Below are positions 7,002 to 15,079 of a DNA stretch of 19,696 nt, one piece after another. A program made the translations under genes and the position numbers. The stretch comes from an uncultured Collinsella sp. (GTDB lineage: Bacteria; Actinomycetota; Coriobacteriia; Coriobacteriales; Coriobacteriaceae): contig CAUHHV010000029.1 in assembly GCA_959606065.1 (NCBI GenBank), positions 1 through 19,696 on the forward strand. Reading direction: 5' to 3'. Numbering within the stretch: the first letter of the stretch is position 1; each line of letters starts with the position of its first letter. The notes beneath the pieces are model-generated. The model worked only from the letters and a program-made list of their open reading frames with translations. It had not been told where the DNA came from and did not search any database.

Positions 7002-7466
7002 TTAGGCGTCAGCCATCTCCTGCTTCATCTTCTCGATAACCTTGCGGTACTCGGGGTCGCATGCGCCCAGAATCTGCGTGGCGTAAATGGCAGCGTTCTT
7101 GGCACCGTTGATGGCCACACAGGCAACGGGCACGCCCGAAGGCATCTGCACCATCGACAGCAGCGAGTCCATACCACCCAGATCGCTCGTCTTCATAGGC
7201 ACGCCGATGACCGGCAGCGGCGTAAACGCAGCCACGACACCGCCCAGGTGAGCAGCCTTGCCGGCGGCGGCGATAATCACTTTGATACCGCGATCGGCAG
7301 CAGTCGAAGCCCACTCGTGGACCTTCGCCGGCGTGCGGTGTGCGCTCGCAATGACGAGCTCATAGGGCACGCCCAGCGCCTCGAGCTCGGCGGTGCAGCC
7401 TTCCATAACGCCCAGATCGGACTTGGAACCCATGATGATCCCGACAACCGGCTTTTGATCTGCCAT
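7002..7466 (-). CDS. purE: N5-carboxyaminoimidazole ribonucleotide mutase (class I PurE)
   Basis: PurE moves the carboxyl group of N5-CAIR to carbon 4 to make CAIR, the step after AIR carboxylation in bacterial purine synthesis. The 154-residue product has the class I signature: IIMGSKSDL near the N-terminus, SAHRTP (catalytic His of the substrate loop), AAAGKAAHLGGVVAAFT and PVIGVPM. ATG at 7464-7466 is chosen because AGGAGG lies nine bases upstream; the in-frame TTG at 7472 is only three bases from it. The usual partner PurK is not in the window, and purE is separated from the other purine genes by about 3 kb. A candidate promoter lies at 7533-7538. The sortase gene follows after 36 bp. Confidence 0.96.
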   Translation of the reverse strand: MADQKPVVGIIMGSKSDLGVMEGCTAELEALGVPYELVIASAHRTPAKVHEWASTAADRGIKVIIAAAGKAAHLGGVVAAFTPLPVIGVPMKTSDLGGMDSLLSMVQMPSGVPVACVAINGAKNAAIYATQILGACDPEYRKVIEKMKQEMADA

Positions 7467-7532
7467 AAACAAAGACCTCCTGTTGAGAGCGGTGACGCGG
7501 CGAATCCGCGACCCTTAACTGCAAATAATTCA

Positions 7533-7538
7533 AGTATA
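7533..7538 (-). promoter_or_regulatory. Candidate -10 for the purE-sortase-moaE-like unit
   Basis: TATACT on the minus strand lies about 67 bases upstream of the purE ATG, in the gap after the GH31 terminator. No good -35 hexamer is found at standard spacing. Confidence 0.35.
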
Positions 7539-7616
7539 GCCGCCGATGCTGATGTGTTCGGCGGGAGACGGAACGCTTTGCGAGATTAAGGCCGAAGGGT
7601 CGGAGCTTTCCGCCTA

Positions 7617-7664
7617 CATTCAAAAAGCGTGCCCACCGTCCTTGGGTGGGACGGCGGGCACGCT
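7617..7664 (-). terminator. Strong intrinsic terminator after the GH31 gene
   Basis: On the minus strand, AGCGTGCCCGCCGTCC pairs with GGACGGTGGGCACGCT (one mismatch) around a short loop and is followed by TTTTTG. It starts 20 bases after the stop codon and isolates the GH31 gene from purE transcription. Confidence 0.9.
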
Positions 7665-7683
7665 TGCTTAGCTGTTGCTGGGG

Positions 7684-10600
7684 CTACTTAGCCTTGCTGC
7701 GACGATGGAAGAAAGCGCCGATCGCGGCGATGATGGCGCCAAGACCACCGACGGTCGCGACGGTCGCCGCCGTCTGGTCTCCGGTATTGGGAATCGCCGA
7801 ACCGTTCTTCTTGCTGCCCTGGGCCTTGTCGCCTGCGGGCTTGCCCGCCTGGTTGCCGCCGTTCGAGCCATTGCCGGAACCCTGGTTGCCCGAGCCGCCC
7901 TGATTGCCGGAATCGGCATCCTTGAGGCTCTCAATAGCCAGCTTGAGCTGGTCATAGGCCGCCTGGAGCTGGGTGTCGGAAGCATTCTCAGCACCCAAGA
8001 CGTCCTCGGCGTAGGTAATGGCATCCGTCAGGGCCTTGACAGACTCGGCCGTCTTGCCCCTAGTGTCAGTCTCCTTCGCCTGCTTGACCAGGGCCTTGAG
8101 CTGCTTCTTAGTCGGTTTCTCGACCGGGGCCACCGGGGTCTTCTCGAGCGCGCCGCGGGCGCTCTCGAGCGCCCTGAGCGCCTGGTCGACCTCGTCCTGC
8201 GTGGCTTTCTCGTCGCTCAAGATGGCGCGGGCGCTCGCCAGGGCGTTCTCGAGCGCCGTCCAGGAGGCCTCGGTGTAGTCACCGGCCTTGAGGTCGCCGG
8301 CAGCAACCTCGGCATCAACCTTTTCGATCGCGGTAGCGAGATCATCCTTCGCCACCGGATCGGGGACGGCCGTACCGTAGAACTTGAGCTCCGCCATGCT
8401 GCAGTAGGCATCAACGTTGCCACCGCCGGCGTGAATCACCTTGACGGTCACGTAGCGACCGCGCGCGGCGCCAAAGCTCATCTGTTTCCAGTCGCCACGG
8501 TCGGTGAGCACGCGGCCGTCATTGTCGAAGGCGAACGTACCCATCGACGCGGCGGTGCCCATCTCATAACCGTCGGCAGTGTCGGAGACCAGTATCTCGG
8601 CCTCGAAGATATCGCCGTTAGTGCCGCCGTCCTGGCGCGGCAGGAATGTAACGTCGGTGAGATCGTAGTCGCGGCCCAGGTCGACACTCAGATACTGGGG
8701 CATACCGGTCCCATGGGCCCAGTCGCTGTGCCAAAGCGTCCGCTCGTCGCCGTCGAGAGCGTTGACGGCGTTGCTGCCCTCGTAGCCGGCCTCACTCGAG
8801 AAGCCGGCCACCTTGACGTTCTTGCGGTTCTCGGGCGTGTTGATAAGAATCTTCTCATCGACAGGGCGCATCTTGAGGCCGTCGATTGCCTTCTCGATCT
8901 TGGCTGTGGCGTCTGCGACATCCTTCTTGCTATAGCTGCCTTGGCCGCCGTCGAGGAGCTTCTGAGCCGCCTCGACCGCAGCGGTGAGAGCTGCATAGGA
9001 ATCCTTAGTGTAGACGGATTCGCTGTAGCCCGCGGCCTCGGAAAGCGCTGCCACGAGCGCAGAGGTATCGACACCAGCCTTGACTTCGACCTCATAGGAT
9101 GCGGTCTTGGAGGGGTCGAGTACCGACGCCACCGTGATCTTTGCCTTGCCGGCCTTGTTGGCACGCAGGTAGTAGCTCACGCTATCGCCAGCCTGAACAG
9201 CGGAGACGCTTACCACAGAGGGGTCGGAGCTCTCGACCGTCACATAGGGGTAGCCGGCGCTCTCAGGCGTGGCCTTGGCGTCGACGAGCGTAACGTCGCC
9301 TTCAAAGAACTCGGTCTGGTTCTTGCCTAGCTCGACACCCTCGATGGCCTCGACACCCTGCGCGTAGTTGAAGTTGACCTCACGCAGTGTGAGCATCTGG
9401 TCACCCGATGCCTCAAGCGGCGTGACCTCGACCTTGGTCGCCTTCTTGCCCTTGTTCTCGGCAGAGAGGCCAAAAGCGTAGCGAGCCCGGAAGGAATCGT
9501 ACTCCCCGCCCGCGAACTCTTGGGTCGAGCCATCCTCGAACGTCACGACAGCCTTGATCTTCTGCACGGTTCCGTTGCCACCGTTGCGGTTAACGACCTC
9601 GACACTATCGAGTTTCGAAGGCGTCTTAAATGCGAATGTCATCGTGGTGGGAAGCTTCACGTAACTCGGAAGCTTACCCTCGCTGTCCCAGTTGCCGCTC
9701 CAGTTCCATAGGAACTCAAAGCCGTTGTCGCCCTCGTTATTATCGAACAGCGCGTTATAGCTCTTCTGCTGGATAAGTTTCTCGACGTTGGTCCCGTCGT
9801 CGGTCGTGAGCTCATCGTTGGTCATCGTGATGTTGAAGGCATCCTGACCGTACTCGGCGACCGTTGGCTGAGGAACATCCGGCATCGTCACCGTGCCGTC
9901 GCTCGCAAACTCAAGTGCGTCGCATGCCGGACCGATGAGCCAAGATGTCGAGGGCAGTTCGACCTTGCCGGCGGTCTTGGCCTTGAGCTTGAAACTCGCC
10001 ACCGCGCCGGTACCGTTGTAGAGCTTGCCATCGCCGCGGTTGGCAAAGGCGAGATTGATAGTCTGCGTTCTGTCCGCGAACTGGACCTTCTCGCGAGACA
10101 GGTTCTCCATGCCGGCAGTCGAGCCGTCCTGCGCGATGCTCTCGGACACAAACTCGAACTGGTCGCTCTTGAAGTTGACGAGAGCGCCCAGGGCGTTGAC
10201 GTTCTTGGCGTCGGCCGCATAGACATCAACGGTGATCTCATCACCGGCCTCGACCTCGGTCTTGCTCGGAATCACCGCGAGCGAACCTGCGACCTTGCCC
10301 TTTTGTTTAGTGCCGCCGTCAAGACCCGCCATGGTGAACGAGTAATCGTAGACGTCGTAAACGCCGTTATCGTTGAGGTCGGCGAAGTGGTCGCGGATCT
10401 GCGAACCGAACGTCGGGGTATCGGGCTCGCGGTTCTCGAGGCCCAGATAGTTCTTCATGTTGGAGTAGTCTCCGTCGGAGATCGTGGCCTTGTTGAGGTT
10501 GGAGCCCACGGCGAAGCCATCCGTGCCGTCGGTCTTGTAGATGGCAATCTCGGACGCGGAGAAGAAATTGCCGACCGAGGCGAGCGGTGTCATGCGCACG

Positions 10601-13600
10601 TAACGGGCGGCCACGGTGCCGTCAAACGCTACCGTCTTACAATCAGCGGAACGTGCCCAATCGACCTCCTGGCTCGTCCAGTGGACGCCATCGAGACTCG
10701 TCTCAACACGCATCTTGGTCACAGTGCCGTTGCCGGCGTCATCGCGCGGATAGTACTCGAGCTTATCGAGCTTGTAAGCGCGTCCATAGTCAACGGTAAG
10801 CGCCTTGCCCAGATCGTTGCCACCGGAGTGGAAACCGCCGTCGCCCGACTGGAACTCATGGTCGAAGGCAAGCTCGGCCTTATGGCTGCCGTAAAGTGAG
10901 CCCTCCCAGGTGATTTCCTCGGCGTCGGGGACGTTCCGCCACGGATCGAGTGCGGAGTTCGCCTCGAGCACATCGCTCCAGGCGGAGTAACCCTCGGCGT
11001 TGCGCGAACGAATCTGGTAGGTGTGCTTGCTATTGTAGGCGAGGTCGGTGTGCGTGAACTCGGCCGCATCACCCACGGCAAACACAGTGCCGTCGACCTT
11101 AAGGTCGTAGGAGGTAGCACCATCGACCTTTCCCCAGGTGAGCTTTATGCTCGTTGGGGTCGTGACGTCCTCGGGGGCAGCAAGGTTCGTGGGTGCGGAG
11201 AGGTTCTCGTTGAGGCGATCGGCTGTGAGCGTGGCGTCGGCATTCACGAAACCGCCCAGCTCAAGCGTCTGCGCCGCTGCAGCAACATCGGTCTTCGCGA
11301 ACTTGACGTAGACCTTGGGGTTCGTGGTGATCTTGGTGTTGTTAAAGCTCTCGCCCTGCTCGGCCTCGGTGCCGTCCGCATCGCTGCCGTAGTGGTTGAG
11401 GTTGGGGGTCTCGCTGTAGAAGTAGACCGCCTGGCCGGCCTCGGGGGTCGCGGCGTCAAAGGTCTCCTGCGAGTCGACCTCAACCACGTTGAGTGCGGAT
11501 CCGCCGTTCTTGGCGACAACGCTCGTGGGCTTGGCGGACACATTGGCCACGAAGGTCGTGGTGCGGTTGGAGTCGTAGCCGTTGTAGCCGCCCTTCGAGG
11601 CCTCGGCTGTAAAGGTCGCGGTGCCGCCTGCGGCCTTGGAGCTGTAGACGGTGCTCACATGCTCACCGTAGGAGATATTGTCGATCGTGCCGTAGGAATC
11701 GTCCTCAGTCGTGTTGTTTTCGATGGAGGAGCCGTCGTCCTCGTACTGCGTAAAGGTGCCGTCGCCCTCGGTGGCGAAGAACTCGACGATACGCTGACTG
11801 CGGTCGGTACCCTTGGTGTTGGTGTCGCTCACTGCCTCGGGGTTGTTGTTCTCGGCGTACATCGGCACGATAGCGTTGGCCTTCACAAACAGCGGCAGCT
11901 TCCAAAGCGGAGCCTCGTAGTTGTTGAGAACCTGGCCGCCGCGATACTGCTTACCCGAGAAGTAATCGATCCAGATGGTGGGATTCTCGTCGGTGCCGTA
12001 GTTGGGGAGGTAAATCCCATTGCGAATGTCGTTGCCGTTCTCGTCTGCCTGGGTATCCTGATACACCGGTGCCACTAGGAAGTTCTCACCGAACATATAC
12101 TGGTACTGCGTCGAAGTGCTTGCGGCGTACTCGGAGTTGTCGGAAAGCAGCATGGCGCGGATCATGGGCAGGCCGGCATCGCCGTTACCCGTGTCGATGT
12201 TGGCCGCCGAGGCCGCGCTCGTGTAGATATAGGGCATGAGCTGCGCCTTGAGCTTGAGGTAGAAGCGCGAGATGCCTGTGTAGGGATCGCCGTGCGTCAT
12301 GGGCGATTTACGGTAGGTGCCCCAACCGTCCATGTCAAGCATAGAGGGCGTGAACGTCTTCCACTGGTAGTCACGCGCAGAGATGATGGGGTCGCCGCCA
12401 AAGATGCCATCCATGTCGGAGCCGATGTTGGGGTTGCCCGAAAGACTCTGACCGATATACGTGGGGATATGGAAGCGAATGTACTCCCAGTTACCGCCAT
12501 ACTGGTCGCCGGTCCAAATGCCACCAAAGCGCTGCGTGCCGGCCCAACCATCGAGCGTGATGATGTTGGGGCGCTTGTTAGCGCCGGTCGTCACCGTGTC
12601 ATAAGCTGTCTTGATGCCATTAAGACCAAAGGAGTAGCCAGATCCAACCCAGGCAACGTCGGTCTTAAGGGTAGAGATGCCTCCCGTCTTGACCTCGGCG
12701 TCGAAGTCGCGAAGCAGGTGCCACGGGGTCTCGGAGTTGCTGTCGGGCTCAAGGTTGGACTGGGTCCACAAGCCCGTGCTCACACCCTTGGAGTTGGCAT
12801 ACTCGGTGAACTTCTTAAGGTTGTCGACATTGGCACGCACAGCGTTAAGACGGTCGGCCGAGCTCGTTCCGTCGGAGTTGACGCCGCCGGTCTTGTAGTA
12901 ACCGTTCTGGCCATAGCCGGCGCCGTAGCCGTCGTTCGGCAGGAACCAACCGAGCGGCATGTCGTTGTCCTCGTAGTCATCGATAACCTGCCGAGCAGAG
13001 AACTGGCGGTCGAAATCGGTCGCTTTCATGTTCTCGGTATCAACCGAAGGGCCCTCACCGTTGAGCGTCTCGGCCGCAAGTGTGCCGTCGAGCTTGTAGC
13101 CCGTCGACATGCCAGACTCGTACTTAACGTCGCCCTTCTCGCTCGAGGACTTGCTGCCCTTGGTCTCCCACTTCTTTTGACCCGAGGTCGTTGACCAGCC
13201 ATCACGGTTATAGGCATTAAGATGACCAAGGTAGAACCCGTACTCGGGCAGCAGTACCGGGTTACCGGTCACCTTGTAGTAGTCCTGCAGCATCTCGGTT
13301 GCCACGTTCGAAGCGCCCTCGTTGGTCGCCACGAAGTAGTAGGCATCAAACTCATTCTCGCTGTGCAAAGTCGTGACCGTCGATGAGTCCGTGGAACCGA
13401 AGTCGTAGGAACCCTCTGCAAACGTGTTTCGGAGTACGCCGTAGCCGTCACTCGTCCAATAAAACGGGTTGGGCGAGGCAACGCCGCCATCAGTCCAGTT
13501 GTTCGTGTTGGAGATGGCGATGGTCTGGTTGGTGTGCAGGAAGCGTCCGTTCTGGGTGCCGCCGCCAAAGAAGTTCTCGGACTTCTCCTTGGCGAGCGTC

Positions 13601-14097
13601 TGGACGGTACCCTTCTTATCAAGGTCGAGGGACGCGGACTCGGAAACCACGACACGGTCGCCTGACTTGATACTCATCTTGCCAGTCGCCTTGTCCAGGA
13701 TCACGGTCGCCTTTCCGCCGGTGATCTCGATAGTGTCGCCCTTGTCGGCAACCGTCGCGCTCGGCTTGCTGTAGGTGTCCGAGGTATCGGGCTGAGCCTG
13801 GATTTTAGCCGTGTGGGACTTACTGCGCGGTGTGGCGTAATCGGAAAACTCACCCTTGGGGTCGACGTTATAACGGAAAATACCGTCCTCGAGGAACGTA
13901 ATACGGCCCTTGATGCCGTCAGCGAAATCGATGTCGACGACATTCGAGGCAGACTGGGACACGGTCGCTGAGTCGACGCCCTTGAGTGGCGTGGCAATCG
14001 CCTGCTGGGGATTGGCAAACACGAGCGTCGCTGCAGTGGCAACGAGGACCGCGCTTCCCTTCACCCACCGTTTCGTAAAAATGGAATTCCTGCGCAC
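7684..14097 (-). CDS. Giant secreted, wall-anchored GH31 glycoside hydrolase with CBM32, FN3, dockerin-like, cohesin-like and FIVAR modules
   Basis: The 2137-residue surface enzyme starts at GTG (14095-14097), five bases after AGGAG. A signal peptide ends near AIA-TP (residue 35). A beta-sandwich (about 40-275) precedes the GH31 barrel (about 280-690). Candidate catalytic acids are Asp480 in LKTDVAWVGSG (nucleophile) and Asp531 in WTGDQYGG (acid/base); HIPTYIGQSLSGNPNIGSDM follows. From memory this pattern fits the alpha-N-acetylgalactosaminidase branch (GH31_18); alpha-glucosidase or xylosidase is the alternative. Then come beta domains to about 960, FN3 (965-1046), CBM32-like (1048-1187), dockerin-like with DLNDNGVYD at 1240-1248, cohesin-like (1268-1402), a second discoidin-like region (1413-1575), bacterial Ig-like (1585-1672), FIVAR (1674-1742), CBM32 (1745-1905) and two more FIVAR repeats (1910-2065). 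A Gly/Asn/Ser linker, IPNTG (2102-2106), a hydrophobic helix and HRRSKAK complete a sorting signal. It is transcribed alone and ends at a strong terminator. Confidence 0.93.
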   Translation of the reverse strand: MRRNSIFTKRWVKGSAVLVATAATLVFANPQQAIATPLKGVDSATVSQSASNVVDIDFADGIKGRITFLEDGIFRYNVDPKGEFSDYATPRSKSHTAKIQAQPDTSDTYSKPSATVADKGDTIEITGGKATVILDKATGKMSIKSGDRVVVSESASLDLDKKGTVQTLAKEKSENFFGGGTQNGRFLHTNQTIAISNTNNWTDGGVASPNPFYWTSDGYGVLRNTFAEGSYDFGSTDSSTVTTLHSENEFDAYYFVATNEGASNVATEMLQDYYKVTGNPVLLPEYGFYLGHLNAYNRDGWSTTSGQKKWETKGSKSSSEKGDVKYESGMSTGYKLDGTLAAETLNGEGPSVDTENMKATDFDRQFSARQVIDDYEDNDMPLGWFLPNDGYGAGYGQNGYYKTGGVNSDGTSSADRLNAVRANVDNLKKFTEYANSKGVSTGLWTQSNLEPDSNSETPWHLLRDFDAEVKTGGISTLKTDVAWVGSGYSFGLNGIKTAYDTVTTGANKRPNIITLDGWAGTQRFGGIWTGDQYGGNWEYIRFHIPTYIGQSLSGNPNIGSDMDGIFGGDPIISARDYQWKTFTPSMLDMDGWGTYRKSPMTHGDPYTGISRFYLKLKAQLMPYIYTSAASAANIDTGNGDAGLPMIRAMLLSDNSEYAASTSTQYQYMFGENFLVAPVYQDTQADENGNDIRNGIYLPNYGTDENPTIWIDYFSGKQYRGGQVLNNYEAPLWKLPLFVKANAIVPMYAENNNPEAVSDTNTKGTDRSQRIVEFFATEGDGTFTQYEDDGSSIENNTTEDDSYGTIDNISYGEHVSTVYSSKAAGGTATFTAEASKGGYNGYDSNRTTTFVANVSAKPTSVVAKNGGSALNVVEVDSQETFDAATPEAGQAVYFYSETPNLNHYGSDADGTEAEQGESFNNTKITTNPKVYVKFAKTDVAAAAQTLELGGFVNADATLTADRLNENLSAPTNLAAPEDVTTPTSIKLTWGKVDGATSYDLKVDGTVFAVGDAAEFTHTDLAYNSKHTYQIRSRNAEGYSAWSDVLEANSALDPWRNVPDAEEITWEGSLYGSHKAELAFDHEFQSGDGGFHSGGNDLGKALTVDYGRAYKLDKLEYYPRDDAGNGTVTKMRVETSLDGVHWTSQEVDWARSADCKTVAFDGTVAARYVRMTPLASVGNFFSASEIAIYKTDGTDGFAVGSNLNKATISDGDYSNMKNYLGLENREPDTPTFGSQIRDHFADLNDNGVYDVYDYSFTMAGLDGGTKQKGKVAGSLAVIPSKTEVEAGDEITVDVYAADAKNVNALGALVNFKSDQFEFVSESIAQDGSTAGMENLSREKVQFADRTQTINLAFANRGDGKLYNGTGAVASFKLKAKTAGKVELPSTSWLIGPACDALEFASDGTVTMPDVPQPTVAEYGQDAFNITMTNDELTTDDGTNVEKLIQQKSYNALFDNNEGDNGFEFLWNWSGNWDSEGKLPSYVKLPTTMTFAFKTPSKLDSVEVVNRNGGNGTVQKIKAVVTFEDGSTQEFAGGEYDSFRARYAFGLSAENKGKKATKVEVTPLEASGDQMLTLREVNFNYAQGVEAIEGVELGKNQTEFFEGDVTLVDAKATPESAGYPYVTVESSDPSVVSVSAVQAGDSVSYYLRANKAGKAKITVASVLDPSKTASYEVEVKAGVDTSALVAALSEAAGYSESVYTKDSYAALTAAVEAAQKLLDGGQGSYSKKDVADATAKIEKAIDGLKMRPVDEKILINTPENRKNVKVAGFSSEAGYEGSNAVNALDGDERTLWHSDWAHGTGMPQYLSVDLGRDYDLTDVTFLPRQDGGTNGDIFEAEILVSDTADGYEMGTAASMGTFAFDNDGRVLTDRGDWKQMSFGAARGRYVTVKVIHAGGGNVDAYCSMAELKFYGTAVPDPVAKDDLATAIEKVDAEVAAGDLKAGDYTEASWTALENALASARAILSDEKATQDEVDQALRALESARGALEKTPVAPVEKPTKKQLKALVKQAKETDTRGKTAESVKALTDAITYAEDVLGAENASDTQLQAAYDQLKLAIESLKDADSGNQGGSGNQGSGNGSNGGNQAGKPAGDKAQGSKKNGSAIPNTGDQTAATVATVGGLGAIIAAIGAFFHRRSKAK

Positions 14098-14129
14098 CTG
14101 GGCTCCTTTCTTCCGACATGCCGAGGACG

Positions 14130-14138
14130 CCCCCCCCC
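14130..14138 (-). repeat. Run of nine G in the GH31 leader
   Basis: On the coding strand, nine consecutive G lie 33-41 bases upstream of the GTG start, between the probable promoter and the ribosome site. Such tracts are prone to slipped-strand length change. A single-base assembly error is also possible here. Confidence 0.8.
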
Positions 14139-14167
14139 GGCAGCATGGGAAAACGTATCAAACGGGG

Positions 14168-14180
14168 ATGTTCGGTACAT
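14168..14180 (-). promoter_or_regulatory. Shared element ATGTTCGGTACAT, GH31 copy
   Basis: An imperfect palindrome with outer arms ATGT and ACAT around five bases, preceded on the plus strand by CGGGG. Its near edge is 71 bp from the GH31 start codon. A nearly identical copy lies at the same distance from the PTS EIIA start (18504-18515). A -35-like ATGTAC lies within it, 17 bases from a weak TACGTT -10, so it may be part of the promoter or an operator overlapping it. Confidence 0.6.
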
Positions 14181-14190
14181 TCCGCACAAT

Positions 14191-14230
14191 GGGGCCACCC
14201 GTTACCAAGGGGCCAACTGGTAGTAACCAG
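14191..14230. repeat. Clustered inverted and direct repeats upstream of GH31
   Basis: GGGGCCA occurs twice 18 bp apart (14191 and 14209). GTTACCA and TGGTAGTAAC form a larger imperfect inverted repeat, and CTGGT/ACCAG (14217-14230) a tight hairpin. They lie just upstream of the ATGTTCGGTACAT element and are candidate regulator-binding sites; no family is assigned. Confidence 0.4.
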
Positions 14231-14381
14231 ATAGCCACCTACTAGGTCATATCAATATATGGGAGCACTTGCGCAACCAAGTTCGGAAGTCCACCAACGG
14301 CAGTAAAATGAGCGTCAACGGCAAGGTAGGCTTAATAAGCCATACCAATTGGTTCTTCAGTCAAATACCAATCTAGCAAAA

Positions 14382-14513
14382 ATGTACTGTTTATCTGGTA
14401 TTACACAGACCATACCTTTCCCTCGGGAACTGGGCTTCGCGAAGTTTCCCGAGGGAAAGGCTCAGCCGCCACCCTGCGACCTACCGGGGGTTGCCATGGC
14501 GTACGTTGGCTGA
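14382..14513 (+). CDS. Possible 43-codon small ORF across the palindrome (doubtful)
   Basis: An open frame from ATG 14382 to TGA 14513 reads through the palindrome and encodes LGFAKF in its loop. It has no ribosome site and no recognised domain. The same peptide in the same frame is encoded by the inverted second copy of the element at the right end of the window, which is also open. This is either chance from the repeat's composition or a repeat-borne small protein. Confidence 0.15.
   Translation: MYCLSGITQTIPFPRELGFAKFPEGKAQPPPCDLPGVAMAYVG
14415..14460. repeat. 46-bp nested palindromic element, copy 1
   Basis: Perfect 15-base arms, CCTTTCCCTCGGGAA and its reverse complement, flank a 16-base loop CTGGGCTTCGCGAAGT that itself contains the ten-base palindrome CTTCGCGAAG. 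No T run follows on either strand, so it is not a terminator. The loop is repeated exactly, in inverse orientation, at 19677-19692. It could be a REP- or MITE-like dispersed element or a binding site. Confidence 0.85.
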
Positions 14514-14563
14514 TTTGGTTTGGAATGAGATGCTGACGGTAGTCAATGGGCGCAACTGTCCCG

Positions 14564-14583
14564 GGTGCATTTCAAGATGCACC
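14564..14583 (-). terminator. Hairpin downstream of marR, without T run
   Basis: GGTGCAT and ATGCACC (seven-base arms, six-base loop) lie about 20 bases after the marR stop codon. The minus strand continues CCGGGACAG with no T run, so termination would be weak or factor-assisted. Confidence 0.35.
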
Positions 14584-14602
14584 TAAATGTCTGCCTTTAT
14601 CC

Positions 14603-15079
14603 TTATAGATTGTCCAGGTAGTCGTCGGCATCATAGGTAAGGCTATAGGCTTTATTCAGAATGCGCACGAGCTCCTGGGCATCGTGCTCGCCGAGCGCTG
14701 AGAGTTGTTTCGAGAGCGATGCCACACTCTCGGCATTTTTTTTCGCCGCGAAATCACGGCCTTCCTCGGTGATGCTCACCAGCACACGCCGACGATCGTT
14801 TGGATCGGTCCCGCGCTGAACGTAACCCTTGCTCTCGAGTGAATCCAAGATATGCGACATGCGCGCACGGGAGAATTTCAGCTTCTTGGCAATCTCGGAG
14901 GGAATGACGTCACCGTCAATACCCGATAGATACTGTAAAACCGGTGCCTCGCCCACACTGGCGCCGCCGGCAGCACTCAAGGATCCCTTGGCAAGGGAAC
15001 GTGAGTACACGATCAGTTTTCGAGCGACGTCATCGTAATCCACTGGGGATATTGTCCTTTGCAACTCTAGAAGGGCCAT
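14603..15079 (-). CDS. MarR-family winged-helix transcriptional regulator
   Basis: The 158-residue protein has a central winged helix: PSEIAKKLKFSRARMSHILD as helix-turn-helix, and DPNDRRRVLVSITEEG as the wing with the DxRxR motif characteristic of MarR proteins. Flanking helices would form the dimer interface. Size and domain order are typical. The ATG at 15077-15079 has only a poor ribosome site; an AAAGGA further in, before a GTG at codon 13, offers a shorter alternative. The upstream 68-bp gap contains GTTAAC within AT-rich sequence, where an autoregulatory site might sit. It is on the same strand as the GH31 gene, but a long gap separates them, so regulation of the enzyme by this protein is only a possibility. 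No ligand can be inferred. Confidence 0.88.
   Translation of the reverse strand: MALLELQRTISPVDYDDVARKLIVYSRSLAKGSLSAAGGASVGEAPVLQYLSGIDGDVIPSEIAKKLKFSRARMSHILDSLESKGYVQRGTDPNDRRRVLVSITEEGRDFAAKKNAESVASLSKQLSALGEHDAQELVRILNKAYSLTYDADDYLDNL

Larger units (their letters stand above)
14098..14602. other. 505-bp intergenic region upstream of the GH31 gene
   Basis: This gap between marR and the GH31 gene (both minus strand) holds, from the GH31 side: the leader with nine G, the ATGTTCGGTACAT element, a cluster of inverted repeats at 14191-14230, an AT-rich possible promoter around 14240-14260, a perfect ten-base palindrome ACCAATTGGT at 14344-14353 with a further ACCAAT and TGGTAT nearby, the nested palindrome at 14415-14460, and a hairpin just after marR. 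No convincing gene is seen; one 43-codon open frame is listed separately. Its length and density of repeats suggest complex control of the large enzyme gene. Confidence 0.6.

Noticed and set aside
7551..7562. CCGAACA upstream of purE as a third copy of the shared GH31/PTS element or a PurBox
   Set aside because: Only seven bases match the element, the palindrome and start spacing are absent, and no second PurBox-like half is found nearby.
7675..9330. 551-codon and other long plus-strand frames opposite the GH31 gene
   Set aside because: They are shadows of the GH31 coding strand: low-complexity composition, no domain, no ribosome site.
14344..14400. ACCAAT/TGGTAT cluster as a CRISPR-like or direct-repeat array
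   Set aside because: Units are under ten bases with irregular spacing and no spacer structure; mentioned only as a possible operator in the intergenic entry.
14415..14460. Palindrome read as a terminator for marR or for an upstream gene
   Set aside because: There is no T run on either strand, and a copy elsewhere shares its loop exactly, which terminators do not require.
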